In this document: piece by piece, positions 57,300 through 64,000 of the stretch | How the letters are laid out: every line of letters starts with the position of its first letter | How positions within the stretch are numbered: the stretch's first letter is position 1 | Assembly (NCBI RefSeq): GCF_004795055.1 | Contig: NZ_SSBJ01000011.1 | Coordinates: 1-64,000 of the forward strand | Origin: Streptomyces sp. A1136 | Lineage (GTDB): Bacteria; Actinomycetota; Actinomycetes; Streptomycetales; Streptomycetaceae | Direction of reading: 5' to 3' | DNA length: 64,000 bases | Translations under genes and position numbers: made by a program | The notes under the pieces: generated by a model | Databases searched by the model: none | What the model was told of the DNA's origin: nothing | The model's input: the letters and a program-made list of their open reading frames with translations, nothing else

Positions 57300-59009
57300 G
57301 TGAGCGAGACACAGGGCAGTGGCGGACACCGCCGTGGCGGCCGCGCCGTGCAGACGGCCGCTCGCCGGCCGGCCGGCGAGCGGGACGGATGGGGTGCCGA
57401 CGCGGCGGAGCCGCCCCCGGCCGCCCTGGCTCCCGACCCGACCTGGGCCGATCCCGGGCCCTGGTCGCCCGACGGGCACCCCGGCGGCCCGGACGGCCGG
57501 GGCGACGACCCGTACGACGGTCATGGCGAGGGCCCCTACGGGAGCCGTCCCGGCGGTCCGCTCGACGGTTTCTTCGCCCCCCGCGCCGACCCCGAACCGC
57601 CCGCGCCCCGGGAGCCCGACCCCGGCAGTCCCCGACCCGAGCCCGACCCCGGCCTCCCCGCCCCCCGCTCCGCCCGGCGCCGCAAGGGCCGCGGCCACAC
57701 CACCACCCCGCACGAGGCCCCGTACCGCACCCCCCCGGAGGAGCCCCCCGGACCCGGCCGACGCCGCCGCCCGGAGACCGGCCCCACCGTCCGGCCCCCC
57801 ACCGCTCCCGGCCCCTCCGAGACCGGGCGCCGGCGCCGCGGCGAGAGCCCACCGGCCGATCCCGCCCCCGCCCCGGCGGGCACCGGAAGACGCCGCGCGG
57901 CCCCCGCCCCGGCCGGCCCCGACCAGTGGCGCCGCATCGTCCCCCAGGCCCTCGTCGTCGCCTTCCTCGCGGGCGGCACCACCGCGTTCGTCGCCGCCGA
58001 CAAAACGGTCCGCCTCACCGTCGACGGCGTACCCCGCACCCTCCACACCTTCGCCGGCGGCGTGGACGACCTGCTCGCCGCCGAACACCTCGGCGTCGGC
58101 CCCCACGACCTCGTCGCCCCCGGCCGGGAAACGGCCCTCGAAGACGGCGAAGAAGTCGTCGTCCGCTACGGGCGCCCCCTCCACCTCACCCTCGACGGAC
58201 AGCGCCGCCAGGTGTGGACCACCGCCCGGACCGTGGACGGCGCCCTGCGCCAGCTCGGAGTCCGCGCCGAGGGCGCCTACCTCTCCGCCCCCCGCACCAC
58301 CGCCGTACCGCGCGCCGGACTCACCCTGACCGTCCGCACCGAACGCGGCGTCACCTTCATGGCCGACGGACGCGAGACCACCATCCGCACCAACGCCGCC
58401 ACCGTCGCGGAAGCCCTCGGCCAGGCCGGCATCACCCTGCAAGGCCAGGACACGACATCCGTCCCCCCGGACTCCTTCCCCCGCGACGGGCAGACCGTGA
58501 CCGTGCTGCGGATCACCGGCACCCGGGAGGTCCGCGAGGAACGCATCCCGTTCGAGACCGAGAAGGCGCAGGACGACAGCCTGTTCGTCGGCACCGAGCT
58601 GGTGGAACGCGCGGGCCGGCCCGGCGCCCGCCGGGTCACCTACAGCCTGCGCACCGTCAACGGCGTACAGGAGAAGCCCCGCCGGATCGCCGACGAGGTC
58701 GTCCGCCAACCCGTCACCCAGCTCGTCAAGGTCGGCACGAAGCCGCTGCCGGCCTCCGTCGCGGGCGCGGACGACCTCGACTGGGACGCGCTGGCCCAGT
58801 GCGAGTCGGGCGGCCGGCCCTCGGCGACCGACGCGTCGGGCACCTACGGCGGCCTGTACCAGTTCGACGTGACCACCTGGCAGAGCCTGGGCGGCAGCGG
58901 CCGTCCCCAGGACGCCCCGGGCCCGGAGCAGACGTACCGGGCCAAGAAGCTCTACGTGCAGCGGGGGGCGACTCCCTGGCCCCACTGCGGCCGTAGGCTT
59001 TACCGGTGA
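57300..59009 (+). CDS. rpfB: Resuscitation-promoting factor RpfB
   Basis: A 569-residue cell-wall muralytic protein. The first ~210 residues are a Pro/Arg-rich cytoplasmic part, much longer than usual. One helix near 217-235 ([15 protein letters not shown]) anchors it. Three DUF348 repeats follow (about 236-400), then a G5 domain (about 404-480). The Rpf transglycosylase-like domain has the catalytic Glu in LAQCESGG near 502. It cleaves peptidoglycan and promotes regrowth of dormant cells or spores. Its stop overlaps the rsmA start. Confidence 0.93.
   Translation: MSETQGSGGHRRGGRAVQTAARRPAGERDGWGADAAEPPPAALAPDPTWADPGPWSPDGHPGGPDGRGDDPYDGHGEGPYGSRPGGPLDGFFAPRADPEPPAPREPDPGSPRPEPDPGLPAPRSARRRKGRGHTTTPHEAPYRTPPEEPPGPGRRRRPETGPTVRPPTAPGPSETGRRRRGESPPADPAPAPAGTGRRRAAPAPAGPDQWRRIVPQALVVAFLAGGTTAFVAADKTVRLTVDGVPRTLHTFAGGVDDLLAAEHLGVGPHDLVAPGRETALEDGEEVVVRYGRPLHLTLDGQRRQVWTTARTVDGALRQLGVRAEGAYLSAPRTTAVPRAGLTLTVRTERGVTFMADGRETTIRTNAATVAEALGQAGITLQGQDTTSVPPDSFPRDGQTVTVLRITGTREVREERIPFETEKAQDDSLFVGTELVERAGRPGARRVTYSLRTVNGVQEKPRRIADEVVRQPVTQLVKVGTKPLPASVAGADDLDWDALAQCESGGRPSATDASGTYGGLYQFDVTTWQSLGGSGRPQDAPGPEQTYRAKKLYVQRGATPWPHCGRRLYR
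58994..58999 (+). promoter_or_regulatory. -10 box for rsmA inside the end of rpfB
   Basis: TAGGCT lies 6 bases before GTG 59006. rsmA may thus have its own leaderless transcript besides coupling to rpfB. Confidence 0.5.
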
Positions 59010-59908
59010 GCACCGCAGAGCAGCAGCCCCACGAGACCCCTTCCGACGCCCTCCTCGGCCCGGCCGACATCCGGGAACTGGCCGCCGTACTCGGCGTCCG
59101 GCCGACGAAGCAGAAGGGCCAGAACTTCGTCATCGACGCCAACACGGTCCGCCGGATCGTCCGCACCGCCGAGGTACGGCCGGACGACGTGGTCGTGGAG
59201 GTCGGTCCGGGTCTGGGCTCGCTCACCCTCGCGCTGCTGGAGGCCGCGGACCGGGTCACCGCCGTGGAGATCGACGACGTCCTCGCCGCCGCGCTGCCCG
59301 CCACCATCGAGGCGCGGATGCCGCAGCGCAAGGACCGCTTCGCGCTCGTGCACTCCGACGCCATGCTCGTCACCGAGCTGCCCGGCCCCGCGCCGACGGC
59401 GCTCGTCGCGAACCTGCCCTACAACGTGGCCGTGCCCGTCCTGCTCACCATGCTCGACCGTTTCCCCAGCATCGAGCGGACACTGGTGATGGTGCAGGCG
59501 GAGGTCGCCGACCGGCTCGCCGCCGAGCCGGGCAACAAGGTGTACGGGGTGCCCTCGGTCAAGGCCAACTGGTACGCGCACGTCAAGCGGGCCGGGTCCA
59601 TCGGCCGCAAGGTGTTCTGGCCCGCCCCCAACGTCGACTCCGGCCTGGTCTCGCTGGTCCGCCGTTCCGAGCCGATCAAGACCACCGCCTCCAAGGCGGA
59701 GGTCTTCGCGGTCGTCGACGCGGCCTTCGCGCAGCGCCGCAAGACCCTGCGCGCCGCCCTCGCCGGCTGGGCGGGCTCCGCGGCGGGCGCCGAGGCCGCG
59801 CTGGTGGCCGCGGGCGTCTCCCCGCAGGCCCGCGGGGAGTCCCTGACGGTGGAGGAGTTCGCCGCCATCGCCGAGCACAAGCCGGCCGCCGAGAGGCCCG
59901 CGCTGTGA
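59006..59908 (+). CDS. rsmA: 16S rRNA A1518/A1519 dimethyltransferase
   Basis: A 300-residue SAM-dependent methyltransferase (KsgA) that dimethylates two adenines in the 3' end of 16S rRNA late in 30S assembly. [20 protein letters not shown] opens the domain. [17 protein letters not shown] is the SAM loop, and NLPYNVAVP is the catalytic NLPY motif. [13 protein letters not shown] is also characteristic. GTG 59006 overlaps the rpfB stop, and its own stop overlaps ispE. Confidence 0.95.
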   Translation: MSTAEQQPHETPSDALLGPADIRELAAVLGVRPTKQKGQNFVIDANTVRRIVRTAEVRPDDVVVEVGPGLGSLTLALLEAADRVTAVEIDDVLAAALPATIEARMPQRKDRFALVHSDAMLVTELPGPAPTALVANLPYNVAVPVLLTMLDRFPSIERTLVMVQAEVADRLAAEPGNKVYGVPSVKANWYAHVKRAGSIGRKVFWPAPNVDSGLVSLVRRSEPIKTTASKAEVFAVVDAAFAQRRKTLRAALAGWAGSAAGAEAALVAAGVSPQARGESLTVEEFAAIAEHKPAAERPAL

Positions 59909-60810
59909 GCCGCCCCGTGACCGTACGGGTCCCCGCGAAGGTCAACGTCCGGCTGGCGGTCGGCGCCGCCCGGCCCGACGGCTTCCACGACCTGGCGAAC
60001 GTCTTCCTCGCCGTGTCCCTCTACGACGAGGTGACCGCGGCGCCCGCCGACGGGCTGACGGTGACCTGCGAAGGACCCGACGCCGACCAGGTCCCCCTGG
60101 ACCGGGGCAACCTCGCGGCCCGCGCGGCGGAGATCCTCGCCAAGCGCAGCGGCATCCTGCCGGCCGTGCACCTCCACATCGACAAGCGCATCCCCGTGGC
60201 CGGCGGCATGGCCGGAGGCAGCGCGGACGGCGCGGCGGCCCTCCTGGCCTGCGACGCCCTGTGGGGGCTGGACACCCCCCGCGCCGAACTGCTGGACATC
60301 TGCGCCGAGCTGGGCAGCGACGTCCCGTTCAGCCTGGTCGGCGGGGCGGCGCTCGGCACGGGACGCGGGGAGATCCTCACACCGGTCCCGGCCGGAACCT
60401 TCCACTGGGTCTTCGCGGTCGCGGACGGCGGGCTGTCGACGCCGGCCGTGTTCCGCGAGTTCGACCGGCTCGCCGAGGGGCGGGACATCCCGGCGCCCGA
60501 GGCCTCCCCGGCGCTGCTGGACGCCCTCGCCTCCGGCGACCCGGACGCGCTCGCCGCGACACTGGCCAACGACCTCCAGCCCGCGGCGCTGTCGCTGCGG
60601 CCCCGGCTCGCCGACACCCTCGCGGCGGGCACGCGCGCCGGAGCCCTGGCCGGCCTGGTCTCGGGCTCCGGCCCCACCACCGCCTTCCTGGTGCGTGACG
60701 CGGAGTCCGCCGCGCGGGTGGCCGCCGCCCTGGAGGCCTCCGGGACCTGCCGCACCACCCGCGTGGCGACCAGCCCCGCCCCCGGAGCCACCGCCCTCCC
60801 GGAGGGTTAG
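59905..60810 (+). CDS. ispE: 4-diphosphocytidyl-2-C-methyl-D-erythritol kinase
   Basis: A 301-residue GHMP kinase of the MEP pathway, phosphorylating CDP-ME on the way to isoprenoid precursors. [20 protein letters not shown] opens the domain. [18 protein letters not shown] is the GHMP ATP-binding loop, and [14 protein letters not shown] the C-terminal Gly-rich motif. GTG 59905 overlaps the rsmA stop. The rsmA-ispE pairing is widespread in bacteria. Confidence 0.95.
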   Translation: MSRPVTVRVPAKVNVRLAVGAARPDGFHDLANVFLAVSLYDEVTAAPADGLTVTCEGPDADQVPLDRGNLAARAAEILAKRSGILPAVHLHIDKRIPVAGGMAGGSADGAAALLACDALWGLDTPRAELLDICAELGSDVPFSLVGGAALGTGRGEILTPVPAGTFHWVFAVADGGLSTPAVFREFDRLAEGRDIPAPEASPALLDALASGDPDALAATLANDLQPAALSLRPRLADTLAAGTRAGALAGLVSGSGPTTAFLVRDAESAARVAAALEASGTCRTTRVATSPAPGATALPEG

Positions 60811-60818
60811 GCTGAGGG

Positions 60819-60840
60819 GCTGATCCACAGCTGATCCACA
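60819..60840 (+). repeat. Perfect tandem 11-mer before the ABC-F gene
   Basis: GCTGATCCACA occurs twice in direct succession. A possible -10 (TAGGCT, 60808-60813) overlaps the ispE stop, so the repeats would lie at the start of the ABC-F transcript. TGATCCACA differs from the E. coli DnaA box at one position. Confidence 0.6.
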
Positions 60841-60888
60841 CCCTCTCCCGGACACCGGCCGGGGGGACCCCCACCTGGAGCGCGTCTG

Positions 60889-62685
60889 ATGGCCGTCAAT
60901 CTGGTCAATGTCGAGGCAGTCAGCAAGGTGTACGGCACCCGTACCCTGCTCGACGGCATCTCCCTCGGCGTGTCCGAGGGAGACCGCATCGGCGTCGTCG
61001 GCCGCAACGGCGACGGCAAGACCACCCTCATCCGGATGCTCGCCAAACTGGAGGAACCCGACACCGGACGTGTCACCCAGTCCGGCGGGCTGCGCATGGG
61101 TGTCCTCACCCAGCACGACTCCCTGGACCCCCAGGCCACCGTCCGCCACGAGATCATCGGCGACATGGCCGACCACGAGTGGGCCGGCGACGCCAAGATC
61201 CGCGACGTGCTGACCGGTCTCTTCGGCGGCCTCGACCTGCCCGGCTTCGGTCAGGGGCTCGACACCGTCATCGGCCCGCTCTCCGGCGGCGAGCGCCGCC
61301 GTATCGCCCTGGCCAAGCTCCTCATCGCCGAGCAGGACCTCCTCGTCCTCGACGAGCCGACGAACCACCTCGACGTCGAGGGCATCTCCTGGCTCGCCAA
61401 GCACCTCCAGGAACGCCGCTCCGCACTCGTCTGCGTCACCCACGACCGCTGGTTCCTCGACCAGGTCTGCACCCGCATGTGGGACGTCCAGCGCGGAGCC
61501 GTCCACGAGTACGAGGGCGGCTACAGCGACTACGTCTTCGCCCGCGCCGAACGCGAACGGATCGCCGCCACCGAGGAGTCCAAGCGGCAGAACCTCATGC
61601 GCAAGGAGCTCGCCTGGCTGCGCCGCGGCGCCCCGGCCCGCACCTCCAAGCCGCGCTACCGCATCGAGGCCGCCAACGAGCTCATCGCCGACGTGCCGCC
61701 GCCGCGCGACACCTCCGAGCTGATGCGCTTCGCCAACGCCCGCCTCGGCAAGACCGTCTTCGACCTGGAAGACGTCACCGTCCAGGCCGGCCCCAAGATC
61801 CTGCTCAAGCACCTCACCTGGCACCTCGGCCCCGGTGACCGCGTCGGCCTGGTCGGCGTCAACGGCGCCGGCAAGACCTCCCTGCTGCGCGCCCTCGCCG
61901 CGGCCGCCCGCACCCAGGGCGAGGAGCAGCCCGCGGGCGGCAGCGTCACCGTCGGCAAGACCGTCAAGCTGGCCTACCTCTCCCAGGAGGTCGGCGAACT
62001 CGACCCGTCGCTGCGCGTCCTGGAGGCCGTCCAGCGCGTCCGCGACCGCGTCGACCTCGGCAAGGGGCGCGAGATGACCGCCGGTCAGCTCTGCGAGCAG
62101 TTCGGGTTCACCAAGGAGAAGCAGTGGACGCCGGTCGGGGACCTCTCCGGCGGCGAGCGGCGACGGCTGCAGATCCTGCGCCTGCTGATGGACGAGCCCA
62201 ACGTCCTGTTCCTCGACGAGCCGACCAACGACCTCGACATCGAGACCCTGACCCAGCTTGAGGACCTCCTCGACGGCTGGCCCGGTTCGATGATCGTCAT
62301 CTCCCACGACCGGTTCTTCATCGAGCGCACCACCGACACCGTGATGGCGCTCCTCGGCGACGCCTCCCTGCGGATGCTGCCGCGCGGTCTGGACGAGTAC
62401 CTGGAGCGCCGCCGGGCGATGATCGAGGCCGCCGCCCCGGCGCCCGCCCCCGCGGCCGTCAAGTCCTCGTCCTCGGGCGACGCGCGCGCCGCCAAGAAGG
62501 AGCTCCAGAAGATCGAGCGGCAGCTCAACAAGATGTCGGACCGCGAGTCCAACCTGCACGCGCAGATCGCCGAGAACTCCACCGACTACGACAAGGTCGC
62601 CAAGCTCGACGCGGAGCTGCGCGAACTCATCGCAGAACGGGACGAGTTGGAAATGCGCTGGCTGGAGCTGGCCGAAGAGGCCTGA
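60889..62685 (+). CDS. ABC-F family ATPase
   Basis: A 598-residue soluble protein with two ABC domains and no membrane part. Domain 1 has Walker A GRNGDGKTT, signature LSGGERRR and LVLDEPTNHLD. Domain 2 has GVNGAGKTS, LSGGERRR and LFLDEPTNDLD. The P-site tRNA-interaction linker lies between (about 205-290), and a coiled-coil C-terminal domain at about 530-598 (KKELQKIERQLNKMSDRESN). ABC-F proteins act on the ribosome, in stalled-complex rescue or antibiotic protection. The type resembles a housekeeping Uup-like factor more than a resistance protein. GGAG precedes the ATG. Confidence 0.93.
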   Translation: MAVNLVNVEAVSKVYGTRTLLDGISLGVSEGDRIGVVGRNGDGKTTLIRMLAKLEEPDTGRVTQSGGLRMGVLTQHDSLDPQATVRHEIIGDMADHEWAGDAKIRDVLTGLFGGLDLPGFGQGLDTVIGPLSGGERRRIALAKLLIAEQDLLVLDEPTNHLDVEGISWLAKHLQERRSALVCVTHDRWFLDQVCTRMWDVQRGAVHEYEGGYSDYVFARAERERIAATEESKRQNLMRKELAWLRRGAPARTSKPRYRIEAANELIADVPPPRDTSELMRFANARLGKTVFDLEDVTVQAGPKILLKHLTWHLGPGDRVGLVGVNGAGKTSLLRALAAAARTQGEEQPAGGSVTVGKTVKLAYLSQEVGELDPSLRVLEAVQRVRDRVDLGKGREMTAGQLCEQFGFTKEKQWTPVGDLSGGERRRLQILRLLMDEPNVLFLDEPTNDLDIETLTQLEDLLDGWPGSMIVISHDRFFIERTTDTVMALLGDASLRMLPRGLDEYLERRRAMIEAAAPAPAPAAVKSSSSGDARAAKKELQKIERQLNKMSDRESNLHAQIAENSTDYDKVAKLDAELRELIAERDELEMRWLELAEEA

Positions 62686-62731
62686 GCCGCGCCGCGCACG
62701 GCCGCCTGCCGGCCGGATAACGGCCACGTCA

Positions 62732-62772
62732 CGGGCCGGTCCTCCCTTGGGAACAGGGCGTGGACCGGCCCG
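62732..62772 (+). terminator. Hairpin after the ABC-F gene
   Basis: CGGGCCGGTCC and GGACCGGCCCG form a perfect 11-bp stem with a 19-base loop, between the ABC-F stop and the next start. Confidence 0.65.
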
Positions 62773-62844
62773 ATGTATGTCCGGCGTCAGTGATAGAAAG
62801 GTCATCCTCCCGTCACGACCGTCCGACGCCGAAGGTATGCGCTG

Positions 62845-64000
62845 ATGACCGAGCCGCCCCAGCCGCCGCCGAACCAGCCGCCACCGCCTTCCGGTTACGG
62901 CCACCTGCCCGGCCCGCCGCAGCCCGCCCAGGTACCCCCGCCGGGTGCGAACCCGTACGCCCAGCAGCCCCCCACGGTCCCTCAACCCCAGGCCGGGCAG
63001 GCGCACTTCCCGCAGCCCGGCTACGGCTACCCGCCGGCCCCCGGCGCCACGCAGGGCATGCCCGGCGTCCCCGGCGACCCCGCCGGGCGCCGGCGGAAGC
63101 TGGTCGTCACCATCGCCGCCGTCGCGGCCGCCACGATCGTCCTGGGCACCGGCGCGTACTTCGCCTTCGGCCGGGACGGCGGCGGCTCCCCCAAGCCTCC
63201 TGTAGCGCAGGGCAGTACGCCCGCCGACGACAAGCCCTCCGATTCGCCCTCCGTCGACACGGGCGACGGAAGCGGCAACGGCAGCGGCGACCAGGAGGAC
63301 TTCAACGCGGGGCGCAAGCCCGGCGAGGACAAGGTCCTCTGGTACAAGAGCGCCAAGATCGACGGACCGGGCGCGGGCATTCCCGCGCAGGGCCAGTGGG
63401 TCGTCGGCGACTCCGTCGTCAAGACGGTGGGCAAGTCCCTCGTCGGCTACCAGGTCACCGACGGCCAGCAGAAGTGGAAGCTCGATCTGCCGGCCGACGT
63501 CTGCGGGACCACCGACCAGACCACCGGCGACGGCAAGACCGTCATCGTGCTCAAGAACGGCGACGACGGCGCGGCCGACTGCGGCGTCGTGAAGCTGGTC
63601 GACCTCAAGACGGGCAAGGAGGTCTGGACGAAGACGGTCGAGCAACAGAACCTCTTCGACACCTCCATCGACGGCTACCCGAGCATCGTCGGCGACACCG
63701 TCGCCGTCAACCGGAGCATCTCCACCACGGCCTTCAAGATCAGCACCGGTGACAAGCTCTTCACGGGCAACGTCCCCGAGGGTTGCAAGCCGCGGTCGTA
63801 CATCGGTGGCGGCAACGCCAAGATGATCGGGATCGCCACCTGCGAGGACGCCGACCGCATCGTCGAGGTCCAAGGCATCGACCCGGTCACCGGCAAGAAG
63901 GGCTGGACCTACCGCCTGCCCAAGGGGTACGCCGTCAACAGCGTCTACTCCGTCGACCCCGTCGTCCTCGATGTCGGCAACCGCGACAGCAAGGAACGGG
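62845..64000 (+). CDS. Membrane-anchored PQQ-like beta-propeller protein (partial, runs off the window)
   Basis: The first 385 codons are visible and the frame is open to the window end. A Pro/Gln-rich cytoplasmic N-terminus (~75 residues) is followed by one helix near 85-108 (KLVVTIAAVAAATIVLGTGA). A Ser/Asp/Gly linker comes next. The exported part has PQQ/WD-like blades (YQVTDGQQKWKLDLP, VDLKTGKEVWTKTV, GIDPVTGKKGWTYRLP) and several Cys. Such proteins are common Streptomyces surface proteins of unknown ligand. GAAGG lies nine bases before the ATG. Confidence 0.8.
   Translation, partial: MTEPPQPPPNQPPPPSGYGHLPGPPQPAQVPPPGANPYAQQPPTVPQPQAGQAHFPQPGYGYPPAPGATQGMPGVPGDPAGRRRKLVVTIAAVAAATIVLGTGAYFAFGRDGGGSPKPPVAQGSTPADDKPSDSPSVDTGDGSGNGSGDQEDFNAGRKPGEDKVLWYKSAKIDGPGAGIPAQGQWVVGDSVVKTVGKSLVGYQVTDGQQKWKLDLPADVCGTTDQTTGDGKTVIVLKNGDDGAADCGVVKLVDLKTGKEVWTKTVEQQNLFDTSIDGYPSIVGDTVAVNRSISTTAFKISTGDKLFTGNVPEGCKPRSYIGGGNAKMIGIATCEDADRIVEVQGIDPVTGKKGWTYRLPKGYAVNSVYSVDPVVLDVGNRDSKER

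Noticed and set aside
59419-63873. A 1484-codon open frame on the minus strand
   Set aside because: It is antisense to rsmA, ispE, the ABC-F gene and the PQQ-like gene, with composition typical of shadow frames.
1-64000. CRISPR arrays, insertion sequences, integrase or attachment sites
   Set aside because: No regularly spaced repeats, transposase motifs or tRNA-flanking direct repeats were found; the tRNA-Ala has no integrase nearby.

Overview
The window is high-GC DNA with dense, partly overlapping genes, many GTG and some TTG starts, and hairpin terminators without U-tracts. Several families (SsgA-like protein, DUF5949-like protein, SpoIIE/PP2C phosphatase, RpfB, SepX, LtrA) point to a Streptomyces or close relative. 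No phage, insertion sequence or CRISPR array was seen. Only one RNA gene, a tRNA-Ala(CGC), was found.

Region 1 (1-10.7 kb) looks accessory. A stub of an AfsR/SARP-type regulator runs straight into a MurJ-like flippase gene that lacks its own start. Then come a polysaccharide deacetylase, a GT4 glycosyltransferase with a long disordered tail, a Wzz-like chain-length protein and a BioF2-type acyltransferase, mostly overlapping. A secreted GH26-like hydrolase lies on the opposite strand. An ATP-grasp ligase and a FAD oxidoreductase follow. Together they look like a cassette for making, exporting, modifying and trimming an extracellular glycan.

Region 2 (10.7-24.7 kb) holds a PAS-GAF-PP2C-ATPase signalling protein, several small secreted or hypothetical proteins, a cytochrome P450, LtrA, MscL, a SAF-domain protein, MTA phosphorylase, an FmdB zinc-ribbon protein, an MFS transporter and a CPA1 antiporter.

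Region 3 (24.9-35.5 kb) is conserved core: a penicillin-acylase-family hydrolase, 5-formyl-THF cyclo-ligase, galU, moeA/glp, moaC, moaB, a RimJ-like acetyltransferase and SepX, then tRNA-Ala, a GNAT and exonuclease III. The MoeA homologue (Glp) and SepX are known from other actinobacteria as cell-division partners.

Region 4 (35.5-46.5 kb) has a MerR regulator facing a BVMO / alpha-beta hydrolase / SDR operon, a tricorn-like protease, and a TetR regulator whose promoter is bracketed by two near-identical operators, followed by an MMPL exporter.

Region 5 (46.5-64 kb) has an SsgA-like protein, a CbiMN-CbiQ-CbiO metal importer behind a Nur-like box (suggesting nickel), a serine beta-lactamase-fold hydrolase, a MecA_N-type penicillin-binding protein, protein O-mannosyltransferase, rsmI, a zinc-ribbon protein with a structured leader, tatD, the rpfB-rsmA-ispE string, an ABC-F ATPase and the start of a membrane-anchored PQQ-propeller protein.

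A recurring regulatory feature is a TANNNT -10 hexamer placed 6-7 nt before the start codon with no Shine-Dalgarno. I count eleven, implying many leaderless mRNAs. Two genes appear to start with CTG. All functional calls rest on reading motifs by eye; no database search was run.
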